Of a stretch of DNA of 9,092 bases, positions 1-6,329 are shown in pieces. A program made the position numbers and the translations under genes. The notes beneath the pieces were generated by a model. The model was not told the DNA's origin. It made no database searches and was given only the letters and a program-made list of their open reading frames with translations. The first letter of the stretch is position 1; each line of letters opens with the position of its first letter. Source of the stretch: Acidiferrobacteraceae bacterium (lineage in GTDB: Bacteria; Pseudomonadota; Gammaproteobacteria; Arenicellales; UBA868); NCBI GenBank assembly GCA_002713825.1, contig PAUU01000002.1:30703-39794 (forward strand). Reading direction: 5' to 3'.

Positions 1-285
1 CGTCTGCTAGTCGATTGCAGTCACGCCAACAGCGGCAAAGACCCCCAGCGCCAGCCGGAGGTTATCAATTCCGTCTGTGAACAACTTGCTGGTGGCGAAC
101 GACGATTGATGGGTGTCATGATCGAAAGCCACTTGGTCGGGGGCCGCCAGGATATCGTTCCTGGACAAGCGCTGACCTATGGTCAGAGCATCACGGACAG
201 CTGCATCGCCTGGGATGAGACAACACCGTTGATCACTCAATTGGCTGAAGCCGTGCGCAGGCGCCGTTCAGGAACCGCAAACTGA
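1..285 (+). CDS. aroG: 3-deoxy-7-phosphoheptulonate (DAHP) synthase, class I, C-terminal part
   Basis: This is the C-terminal 94 residues of a DAHP synthase; the start lies left of the window. The enzyme condenses phosphoenolpyruvate and erythrose 4-phosphate in the first committed step of the cytoplasmic shikimate pathway to aromatic amino acids. The reading frame is open from base 1 to a TGA. It shows the family's closing motifs in order: DCSHANSGKD, GVMIESHLVGG and LTYGQSITDSCIAW. By homology with E. coli AroG, the His of SHAN, the Glu of IESHL and the Asp of SITD are metal ligands; all three are present. The allosteric N-terminal region is outside the window, so aroF, aroG and aroH types cannot be separated and the symbol is a family-level guess. 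No related aromatic gene is visible nearby; the next gene, sat, is 200 bases away with a hairpin between. Confidence 0.93.
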   Translation, partial: RLLVDCSHANSGKDPQRQPEVINSVCEQLAGGERRLMGVMIESHLVGGRQDIVPGQALTYGQSITDSCIAWDETTPLITQLAEAVRRRRSGTAN

Positions 286-306
286 GTCGAGTTTGGCACT
301 CCTTCT

Positions 307-333
307 AGGAGCATCTCTTTGATGTCTCCTCTT
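307..333 (+). terminator. Hairpin, probable terminator of the DAHP synthase gene
   Basis: AGGAGCATC pairs with GATG-T-CTCCT (9 bp with one bulged T) around a TCTTT loop, ending 45 bases after the DAHP synthase stop. The following CTTAT is only weakly U-rich, so termination may be partial. A competing 5-bp hairpin, CTCCT-TCT-AGGAG at 299-311, uses the same AGGAG strand. Confidence 0.5.
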
Positions 334-485
334 ATGACGTAATCAAAAGAATTTGGCCTTTTCCGTCAGGGCAAAATGATATGGTGGAGTTCTATAGAGA
401 GCAGATACAGAATACCGCTGAACGCCCCTTGAACAATAGAACATGAGGCTGAAACCCTGAGCCGCCCCGATTCGGAGAGAAGAAA

Positions 486-1685
486 ATGATCAAACCCCAT
501 GGCAGTGATTCCCTGATGCCGTTGCTCGTTGATGACCCGGCCCGCCTTGAGATGCTGCGGACGGAAGCAGCGGATATGCCCTCCATGACGTTGAGTTCTG
601 CTGCCGCTGCGAATGCGGTCATGCTGGGTGCGGGTTATTTCACGCCGCTGCAGGGATTTATGAACAAGGCCGATGCCCTCGCTGTGGCTGAACATATGAA
701 TACAGGCAGTGGTGTTTTCTGGCCGGTGCCAGTGGTTAATCTCACCGCCGACGGCAACGGTATTTCGCCCGGATCAAGGATTGCGCTCAGAGATCCGAAT
801 GTCGTGGGGCATCCCGTTATCGCCATTCAGGATGTCGAAGCCGTTGAGGTGCTCAGCGAAGAAGATGTGGACTTTGTCGCGCAGCAGATTTATCGCACCA
901 ACGATGAAGCACATCCCGGTGTTGCGACTTTTGCATCGCTGGGACGTGTGCTGGTGTCTGGCCCGATCGAAGTGTTGAACCTCAGTTACTTTGAAACAGA
1001 TTTTCCGGAGACATTCCGTACGGCCGTTGAGATTCGCTCTGAGATTGAAAAGCGCGGCTGGGAACGTGTAGTCGCCTTCCAGACTAGGAATCCGATGCAT
1101 CGTGCCCATGAAGAGTTGTGCAAAATGGCTCTCGAGGCAGTCGATGCCGACGGTATTTTGATTCATATGCTCCTGGGAAAACTCAAGCCGGGGGATATCC
1201 CTGCAGAGGTTCGGGATGCGGCAATCCGGAAGATGGTGGAGCTGTACTTCCCTCCCAACTCTGTAATGATCACGGGTTACGGTTTTGACATGCTTTATGC
1301 GGGTCCGCGTGAGGCAGTGCTGCATGCGCTGTTCCGCCAGAACGCTGGGTGCACGCACCTTATTGTCGGCCGGGATCATGCCGGAGTGGGGGATTACTAT
1401 GGCGCTTTTGATGCTCAGACGATCTTTGACGAATCTGTGCCGGAGGGTGCGATGGAGATCGAGATATTTAAAGCAGATCACACGGCCTACTCGAAAAAAC
1501 TCGACAAGGTAGTGATGATGCGTGACGCACCGGATCATGCGAAAGAGGATTTCGTGTTGTTGTCCGGGACACGTGTTCGTGAGATGCTGGGCGCTGGCGA
1601 AGACTTGCCGGTGGAGTTCGCTCGTCCGGAAGTGGCGCGAATTCTGATGGACCACTATGCCCAGGAGGTGGAAAACAGCGCCTGA
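486..1685 (+). CDS. sat: Sulfate adenylyltransferase (ATP sulfurylase), homo-oligomeric Sat type
   Basis: Sat interconverts ATP plus sulfate with adenosine 5'-phosphosulfate (APS) plus pyrophosphate in the cytoplasm. In assimilation it activates sulfate; in sulfur oxidisers the same family works backward, making ATP from APS. The 399 residues are full length. An N-terminal PUA-like domain (about 1-165, with GYFTPLQGFM near 50-59) precedes the catalytic domain. That domain has the nucleotide-binding QTRNPMHRAHE (199-209, an HxxH-type motif), GRDHAGVGDYYG (295-306) and SGTRVREML (360-368). It is the single-chain Sat, not CysN/CysD. The C-terminal Cys cluster that binds zinc in some bacterial and archaeal Sats is absent; the equivalent stretch reads AYSKKLDKVVMM. 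A GGAG at 474-477 lies 8 bases before the ATG, supporting this start. No apr, sox, dsr or cys gene is in the window, so the physiological direction is undecided. Confidence 0.95.
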   Translation: MIKPHGSDSLMPLLVDDPARLEMLRTEAADMPSMTLSSAAAANAVMLGAGYFTPLQGFMNKADALAVAEHMNTGSGVFWPVPVVNLTADGNGISPGSRIALRDPNVVGHPVIAIQDVEAVEVLSEEDVDFVAQQIYRTNDEAHPGVATFASLGRVLVSGPIEVLNLSYFETDFPETFRTAVEIRSEIEKRGWERVVAFQTRNPMHRAHEELCKMALEAVDADGILIHMLLGKLKPGDIPAEVRDAAIRKMVELYFPPNSVMITGYGFDMLYAGPREAVLHALFRQNAGCTHLIVGRDHAGVGDYYGAFDAQTIFDESVPEGAMEIEIFKADHTAYSKKLDKVVMMRDAPDHAKEDFVLLSGTRVREMLGAGEDLPVEFARPEVARILMDHYAQEVENSA

Positions 1686-1717
1686 TTTCAAGAGGGACGC
1701 CGTTAGATACGACACTG

Positions 1718-1743
1718 GCCCCGGACACTAAAGCGTCTGGGGC
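1718..1743. terminator. Hairpin between the convergent sat and Trm112-like genes
   Basis: GCCCCGGAC pairs with GTCTGGGGC (9 bp including one G-T wobble) around an 8-base loop. It lies 32 bases after the sat stop and 10 bases beyond the stop of the minus-strand gene. This is the expected place for a bidirectional terminator, but neither side has a convincing T run, so factor-dependent ends or simple 3'-end protection are alternatives. Confidence 0.6.
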
Positions 1744-1753
1744 AATAAGCGGA

Positions 1754-2020
1754 TTACAGATTACCGAACTGGTCGGCAGGAATGCTTTCGTTTTCAAGCA
1801 TCACGGGAATGTTGTCATCGATGCGGTAGATCCGCTGCCCATTCTGAGTAATCAGCCCTTCTGAGAGGGCCTGAGTGACGCTGTCATTGCCGGCGTTAGT
1901 GATTTTCCCGCCAGCAATCTGATGGTTGATTTGCGCCAGTTCATCAGTGCTCAGGGGTCTGAGCGGCTGCTTGGTTACCGGGCAACACAGAATCTCTAGC
2001 AGTTGTCGGTCTATCGGCAT
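1754..2020 (-). CDS. Trm112/UPF0434 family protein
   Basis: This 88-residue protein belongs to the Trm112-like UPF0434 family (E. coli YcaR relatives). Eukaryotic Trm112 activates several methyltransferases as a small partner protein; the role of bacterial members is not settled. The N-terminal LLEILCCPVTKQPL (residues 7-20) and C-terminal GQRIYRIDDNIPVMLENE (61-78) are the family signatures. Only the first zinc-knuckle Cys region is kept: CPVT replaces CPxC and there is no second Cys pair, so zinc binding is doubtful. This appears frequent in proteobacterial members. A middle segment (about 21-60) makes it longer than the 60-residue E. coli protein. The frame stays open far upstream, but family similarity begins exactly at this Met; the AAAGGA 12 bases upstream is a rather distant ribosome site. 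It is divergent from the CDF gene. Confidence 0.85.
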   Translation of the reverse strand: MPIDRQLLEILCCPVTKQPLRPLSTDELAQINHQIAGGKITNAGNDSVTQALSEGLITQNGQRIYRIDDNIPVMLENESIPADQFGNL

Positions 2021-2050
2021 GGAGGATACCCATCCTTTCTCTGGCGATTT

Positions 2051-2073
2051 TTGAAGATGTGCGTGAGTATACT
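2051..2073. promoter_or_regulatory. Possible divergent promoter element between the Trm112-like and CDF genes
   Basis: The 112-base divergent gap contains AGTATACT (2066-2073), a perfect 8-base palindrome that reads as a TATACT -10 hexamer on both strands. TTGAAG at 2051-2056 is only 11 bases upstream, too close for a sigma-70 -35 element. No good -35 exists at 16-18 bases on either strand, so the promoter assignment is weak. Confidence 0.25.
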
Positions 2074-2132
2074 GTGAGGCCTTTTCGGGCGGAAATTGCC
2101 CGCACCAAGTTACTTGCAAGGAACTGATCATC

Positions 2133-3254
2133 ATGGCCTCTGGATCGCGCCGTGCCGTTGTCACTGCAATCGTGGGCAACGGCACCCTGACCATACTGAA
2201 GTTCGCCGTCGCGCTGCCGACCCAGTCCGCAGCGCTGATGAATGAAGCCGTACACAGCCTGATGGATACGCTCAACCAGTTGTTTCTGCTGATCGGTCTT
2301 GTCCAGGGAGAGAAGCGAGCTGACGGACGTTATGCATTTGGACATGGGCAGAAGAAATATCTCTGGAATCTGTGGAGCGCTATTGGACTGTTCTCGATTG
2401 GGTGTGGGCTCGGGTTGGCACATGCCTGGCATGCCTGGCAGGAACTGGGGGAAATAACGGCCCGGCCGGATGTCGTACTGGGCAGCCTCCGGATCGATCT
2501 CATATGGCTGGCGGGAGTGGTTCTGTTGATCGCGCTGGTTGTCGAAGCCTATGTCCTCAAAATAGCTTGGCTTGAGTTTCGCCGGCGTGCCCAGGACGAG
2601 GGTATCTCGACATGGCAAAAACTTTTTCGGCCGACAGACCCAACCTTACTGGCTGTCCTGCTGGAGGATGCCATTGCCGTGATCGGCGTACTGTTGGCGG
2701 GGTCCGGTATTGCCCTGACGCGTCTGACTGGCAATGGAATGTGGGATGTGGGCTTTTCGATAGCGATCGCAGTGATGCTTGGGGGGACCGCTATTGTTCT
2801 TGGTGCGATCAATATGCGATTGCTGACAGATGTTCGTGATCGAGAGGCAGAGGCGATCTTTGATACCATTGCCAAAGCGCACCGAGAGATTGAGCGGTAC
2901 CACGATCTTCGCAGTATTGTTGTCGACGAAGCCAACACGGTACTCGTCGCTGAAGTGGAACTGCGCGAAGAAGCGCTGCTGGCTGGACTGCGAAACGAGA
3001 TCGTCAAACATGAAGCGGCCTTGTTGTCCGCCTTACCCTCGACGCGTCAGAACGATTCGGCACTGCAGGAGTACATCGCCGATCGTGCGGTTGTACAGGC
3101 AACGCTGGAGCGCACCGAAACACTGATTGACGAACTTGAGGGATTGACGCGAGAGCGGTGCCCACGGGTCTCGCATATCACAATAGAGGTAGAAGGCATC
3201 GCGCCGCAGGCGACAGTCGATGCCCTTGATGAAACACCACAACAGGAAACCTGA
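2133..3254 (+). CDS. Cation diffusion facilitator (CDF) transporter, SLC30A9/ZnT9-like
   Basis: This is an inner-membrane divalent-cation/proton antiporter of the CDF superfamily, probably exporting zinc or a related metal. Its 373 residues contain six hydrophobic segments (about 7-30, 34-57, 80-102, 121-146, 171-196 and 205-228) and a cytoplasmic C-terminal domain. Segment 2 carries NEAVHSLMD, giving the HxxxD metal site (H41, D45), followed by FGHGQKKYLW (69-78) typical of the ZnT9-like branch. Segment 5 reads LLEDAIAVIG: D179 is kept, but the usual His four residues earlier is Val, as I would expect in this branch. Metal specificity cannot be read from sequence. The C-terminal domain (235-355) is long and largely charged and helical. 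AAGGA (2118-2122) lies 10 bases before the ATG. The TGA is immediately followed by the FKBP start codon, so the two are almost certainly translated from one mRNA. Confidence 0.9.
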   Translation: MASGSRRAVVTAIVGNGTLTILKFAVALPTQSAALMNEAVHSLMDTLNQLFLLIGLVQGEKRADGRYAFGHGQKKYLWNLWSAIGLFSIGCGLGLAHAWHAWQELGEITARPDVVLGSLRIDLIWLAGVVLLIALVVEAYVLKIAWLEFRRRAQDEGISTWQKLFRPTDPTLLAVLLEDAIAVIGVLLAGSGIALTRLTGNGMWDVGFSIAIAVMLGGTAIVLGAINMRLLTDVRDREAEAIFDTIAKAHREIERYHDLRSIVVDEANTVLVAEVELREEALLAGLRNEIVKHEAALLSALPSTRQNDSALQEYIADRAVVQATLERTETLIDELEGLTRERCPRVSHITIEVEGIAPQATVDALDETPQQET

Positions 3255-3953
3255 ATGACTACAAAAAAATCTTTCTTGCCTTCGCTGGCACTGGCAATCA
3301 CCTTGATGCCGGTGGGAAGCAATGCAGAGAACACTACGCCCATGAGCTCGACGGAACAATTCAGTTATGCCTTGGGTTTTCAGATCGGAACCCAGATTGC
3401 CCGGCAGATGATGACCGAAGGCCTTGATCTTGATCCTGGTTATCTTGCTCAGGCAATTGAGGATGTTCTGTCTGGAGCAACCCCAGCGATCACGCAGGCC
3501 GAGATGGATGCCGCTATCACCGCAATTCAGCAGCAGTCTCAGGAGAAAAGCATGGAAAAAGTAAAGGCCGCCGAACAGGCCGGCCAGGAGTTTCGACAGA
3601 CCTATCAGAGCCAGGAGGGCGTCAGTGAGACCGAAAGCGGCATTCTGTATCGGGTGTTAACGCCGGGCACCGGCTCGCAGCCGAAGATCGATGATACGGT
3701 TGTCGTTCACTACCGCGGCACGCTCGTGGGTGGGGCCGAATTCGACAGCTCCATCGCGCGCGGCCAACCGGCGACCTTCAGCCTCGGAGGCATTATCCCC
3801 GGGTGGCAGGAAGCCCTCCAGTTGATGAATGAAGGGGCGCGCTGGGAGGTGGTCATTCCGCCCGAGCTCGCCTATGGCGAGACTGGTGCCGGCGGGGCAA
3901 TTGGCCCTCAGGAAACACTCATTTTTGAAATTGAGTTGATTGAGGTGAAATGA
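3255..3953 (+). CDS. FKBP-type peptidyl-prolyl cis-trans isomerase, Mip/FkpA-like, periplasmic
   Basis: This is a prolyl isomerase and likely chaperone for proteins folding in the periplasm. Residues 1-24 form a signal peptide: TTKK, a hydrophobic stretch, then a likely cut after SNA (24/25). The helical FKBP_N dimerisation domain spans about 30-120, with a Gln/Glu/Lys-rich helix around 85-120. The FKBP_C catalytic domain runs from about 140 to 231. Its pocket residues are visible: Y153 (HYRG), F163 and D164 (EFDSS), I181 and W184 (IIPGW), Y207 (AYGE) and F224. The order and length (232 aa) fit Mip, FkpA and FklB. There is no Cys before the cleavage site, so it is not a lipoprotein. The start is fixed by the upstream gene's TGA directly touching this ATG, with AGGA about 8 bases upstream. 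Why it is paired with a metal transporter is unclear. Confidence 0.92.
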   Translation: MTTKKSFLPSLALAITLMPVGSNAENTTPMSSTEQFSYALGFQIGTQIARQMMTEGLDLDPGYLAQAIEDVLSGATPAITQAEMDAAITAIQQQSQEKSMEKVKAAEQAGQEFRQTYQSQEGVSETESGILYRVLTPGTGSQPKIDDTVVVHYRGTLVGGAEFDSSIARGQPATFSLGGIIPGWQEALQLMNEGARWEVVIPPELAYGETGAGGAIGPQETLIFEIELIEVK

Positions 3954-4022
3954 ACCGCTCACCGCTACTGATGAGGAGACTGAAGACTTCATAAGGACAA
4001 TATCGGGCAAAGCATAAGAAAT

Positions 4023-4044
4023 CCTTCCGATCTTATCGGGGAGG
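4023..4044 (+). terminator. Stem-loop after the CDF-FKBP unit
   Basis: CC-TTCCGAT pairs with ATCGGGG-A-GG (9 bp with one bulged A and two G-T wobbles) around a CTT loop, about 70 bases after the FKBP stop. There is no T run on the plus strand, so this may protect or define the mRNA 3' end instead of terminating on its own. Confidence 0.35.
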
Positions 4045-4075
4045 GCCTGATACTGTACCGATCCGCTACGGTCGC

Positions 4076-4125
4076 AAAAAATCCCTAAAAAAACGTATAA
4101 GTTCGAGAGGTGAACATCGTAGAAT
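4076..4125 (+). promoter_or_regulatory. Candidate serA promoter with phased A-tracts
   Basis: TAGAAT at 4120-4125 matches five of six -10 bases and would place transcription near 4132, giving a leader of about 36 bases to serA. Two A-tracts, A6 (4076-4081) and A7 (4087-4093), start 11 bases apart. They fall at roughly -56 to -39, the position of an UP element. The -35 region (around 4096-4102, TATAAGT) is a poor match, so confidence is low. Confidence 0.35.
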
Positions 4126-4167
4126 ACGCAACCCTTTTGACCTTATGAGAAGTCTACTGGAGCCGCT

Positions 4168-5136
4168 TTGAAGATTTTATTTGCAGATAAGTTTCCTGAG
4201 ACACAGTTGCAGCAACTGCAGGATCAGGGTCACGAGTGCCATCTACAGCCTGATCTTGATGGCGACACTTTGCCGCAGGCGGTGAATGATGCGGAGGTAT
4301 TGGTTGTCCGCAGCACGAAGATTTCGTCTGAAACCATCGGCGCCGCGGCCTCTTTGCGATTGGTTATCCGCGCGGGTGCCGGAACGAACACTATCGACAA
4401 GGATGCAGCGGCCGATAAGGGGATTCCAGTCTGCAATATTCCGGGGAAGAATGCAGTTGCCGTCGCCGAATTGGCCATGGGTCTGCTGATCGCCATTGAC
4501 CGGAAGATCCCGGAGAATGTCATCGACCTGAGAGCGGGCCGCTGGAATAAGAAAAAATATTCAGTGGCGCAGGGGCTCATGGGTCGTCACATGGGGATTA
4601 TCGGACTCGGCGCTATTGGGTTCGCAGTGGCAGAACGGGCGAGGGCCTTTGGAATCCATGTCTATGTAGTGGATAAGCCCGATCGAAGTGCAGAGACTCG
4701 AGAGACTCTGGCAAATCTGGGCCTCCAAACTGTTTCCGACCTGGATGCGATGCTGCGAACCTGCGACATCATTAGCCTGCATGTCCCGAGCGCGGCCGGG
4801 ACCAAGGGCATGGTGGATGCGGAATTTCTCGATAAACTCCAACCGGGCGCCATTCTTATCAACGCCTCCCGGGGTGACGTTATTGAGGAGACGGCACTGC
4901 TTGCGGCCATGAATGACAAGGGAATCCGTGCGGGATTGGATGTTTATGCTGATGAGCCCTCCGCAGGCGAGGGCGCGTTCTCATCTGATTTGGCAAGTCA
5001 CCCTAACACGTGCGGCACGCACCACATTGGCGCGTCCACAGATCAAGCACAAAAAGCGGTATCCGACGGCGTCCTGGAAGTCATTGATGCGTTTGTGGGT
5101 GGTACCGTTGTGAACTGTGTGAACGGCCAGGGCTGA
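4168..5136 (+). CDS. serA: D-3-phosphoglycerate dehydrogenase, short form without ACT domain
   Basis: The enzyme interconverts 3-phosphoglycerate plus NAD+ and 3-phosphohydroxypyruvate plus NADH, the first step of the phosphorylated serine pathway. The 322 residues show the D-2-hydroxyacid dehydrogenase layout: split substrate domain, NAD Rossmann motif GLGAIG (146-151) with D169 ending the next strand (NAD over NADP), and the catalytic set R235 (NASRGD), E263 (YADEP) and H286 (THHIGAST). It ends after VNCVNG without an ACT or ASB regulatory domain, so serine feedback through ACT is not expected. The start is a TTG with GGAG five bases upstream (4159-4162); the protein then begins MKILFADKF, as the family should, and no in-frame ATG fits. 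It heads a plus-strand series with serC 77 bases on. The family includes other 2-hydroxyacid dehydrogenases; serC next door makes serA the best call. Confidence 0.9.
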   Translation: MKILFADKFPETQLQQLQDQGHECHLQPDLDGDTLPQAVNDAEVLVVRSTKISSETIGAAASLRLVIRAGAGTNTIDKDAAADKGIPVCNIPGKNAVAVAELAMGLLIAIDRKIPENVIDLRAGRWNKKKYSVAQGLMGRHMGIIGLGAIGFAVAERARAFGIHVYVVDKPDRSAETRETLANLGLQTVSDLDAMLRTCDIISLHVPSAAGTKGMVDAEFLDKLQPGAILINASRGDVIEETALLAAMNDKGIRAGLDVYADEPSAGEGAFSSDLASHPNTCGTHHIGASTDQAQKAVSDGVLEVIDAFVGGTVVNCVNGQG

Positions 5137-5213
5137 ATCGGTCCGCACACCGGATAAATCTCTGAATACATACCAGAGAAGCAAATCTAATAGAGAAAAG
5201 AGATAGAAAAGTC

Positions 5214-6302
5214 ATGACTGAGAGAGTGCACAATTTCAGCGCAGGACCATGTACCCTGCCACTGTCCGTTTTGGAAGAGAGCCAGGCGGAGTTCGTGGAT
5301 TACCACAGCGCCGGTATGTCTTTGATCGAGATGAGCCACCGGGGCAAGCATTTTGTCGCTGTCCATGAGGAGGCCATCGATCTTGTCCGGACAGTGTATG
5401 GCGTGCCCGATGAGTTTGATGTGCTGTTCTTGCAAGGCGGTGCAACCCTGCAATTCACCATGGTGCCGATGAATCTGTTGAAGAGCGGTGAGAAGGGCGC
5501 TTATGTCAATTCCGGAACCTGGGCAAAAGGGGCGATCGCCGATGCCCAGCATTATGGAGACGTCTATACCGCCTGGGACGGGACAGACTGTAACTTTACC
5601 CGGATGCCTAATACGGGCGAGATCGACATTCAGTCAGGCACGCGGTATCTGCACCTGACGTCTAATGAGACCATCGGGGGAATCCGATTCGCCGACTGGC
5701 CGAAAGTGGACGTGCCTCTGATTGGCGACATGTCTTCGGACTATATGTCACGCCCGGTACCCTGGGATCGCTTCGATCTGGTTTATGGCGGCGCGCAGAA
5801 GAACCTCGGCCCTGCAGGAATGGCGTTAGTCATCATTCGAAAAAAAGTGGCTCGGGAAAACAATCAGAATATCGGTCGGTATCTTCGTTACGACATCCAG
5901 GCTGATAAAGATTCGATGTTCAATACCCCGCCGGTGTTTCCGATCTATATGCTGGGCAAAGTGCTCAAATGGATGCGCGATCAAGGCGGTGTAGAGGCGA
6001 TGGAGCGCCAGGCAGAGGACAAGGCAGGCATCCTGTACCGGGCGATTGACGAGAGTGGCGGTTATTACCGTTGTCCGGTCGATGTGGATTCACGGTCGGT
6101 GATGAACGTCGTTTTCCGACTACCCTCTGAAGATCTGGAGAAGACTTTTCTCTCAGGTGCGGACGCAGCAGGTCTGCTGAATCTCAAAGGACACCGTAGC
6201 GTCGGGGGTATTCGTGCCAGCATCTACAACGCCATGCCCAAGGAAGGGGTACAGGCACTCGTCACGTTCATGTCGGAATTTCAAGGCGCTCATCCTGCTT
6301 GA
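5214..6302 (+). CDS. serC: Phosphoserine aminotransferase
   Basis: SerC is a class V (fold type I) PLP aminotransferase that interconverts 3-phosphohydroxypyruvate plus glutamate with O-phosphoserine plus 2-oxoglutarate. The 362 residues are the normal length. Visible landmarks are HNFSAGPCTLP at the N terminus, the phosphate-binding SHRGK (41-45), LQGGATLQF (74-81), TSNETIGG (149-156), DMSSD (172-176) and YGGAQKNLGPAG with the PLP lysine K196. The LQGGATLQF and MNLL wording resembles SerC of Bacteroidota, Firmicutes and related anaerobes more than the E. coli type (CHGGGRGQF), hinting at a transferred module. The ribosome site is poor: only a purine run (about 5192-5210) precedes the ATG. 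It lies 27 bases before the DUF1015 gene. Some SerC proteins also act on 4-phosphohydroxythreonine in vitamin B6 synthesis. Confidence 0.95.
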   Translation: MTERVHNFSAGPCTLPLSVLEESQAEFVDYHSAGMSLIEMSHRGKHFVAVHEEAIDLVRTVYGVPDEFDVLFLQGGATLQFTMVPMNLLKSGEKGAYVNSGTWAKGAIADAQHYGDVYTAWDGTDCNFTRMPNTGEIDIQSGTRYLHLTSNETIGGIRFADWPKVDVPLIGDMSSDYMSRPVPWDRFDLVYGGAQKNLGPAGMALVIIRKKVARENNQNIGRYLRYDIQADKDSMFNTPPVFPIYMLGKVLKWMRDQGGVEAMERQAEDKAGILYRAIDESGGYYRCPVDVDSRSVMNVVFRLPSEDLEKTFLSGADAAGLLNLKGHRSVGGIRASIYNAMPKEGVQALVTFMSEFQGAHPA

Positions 6303-6329
6303 GCGTGCGGATACGCTTTTGGAGTTAAT

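Noticed and set aside
353..398. Sigma-70 promoter for sat
   Set aside because: TTGGCC at 353 and TATAGA at 393 are not at a workable distance from each other, and no matching partner hexamers were found.
774..1715. A 313-codon open frame on the minus strand opposite sat
   Set aside because: It lies antisense within a strongly conserved sat gene, shows no family motif and is rich in scattered His, Cys and Arg; it is a shadow of sat codon usage.
2021..2275. An 85-residue N-terminal extension of the Trm112-like protein
   Set aside because: The frame is open, but the extension runs antisense into the CDF gene and family similarity starts at the Met at 2020.
1944..2618. A 224-codon open frame on the minus strand across the Trm112-like gene start and the CDF gene
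   Set aside because: It overlaps two recognised genes in other frames and has no recognisable domain or ribosome site.
5137..5213. Terminator between serA and serC
   Set aside because: TCCG-cacac-CGGA is only a 4-bp stem without a T run, too weak to call.
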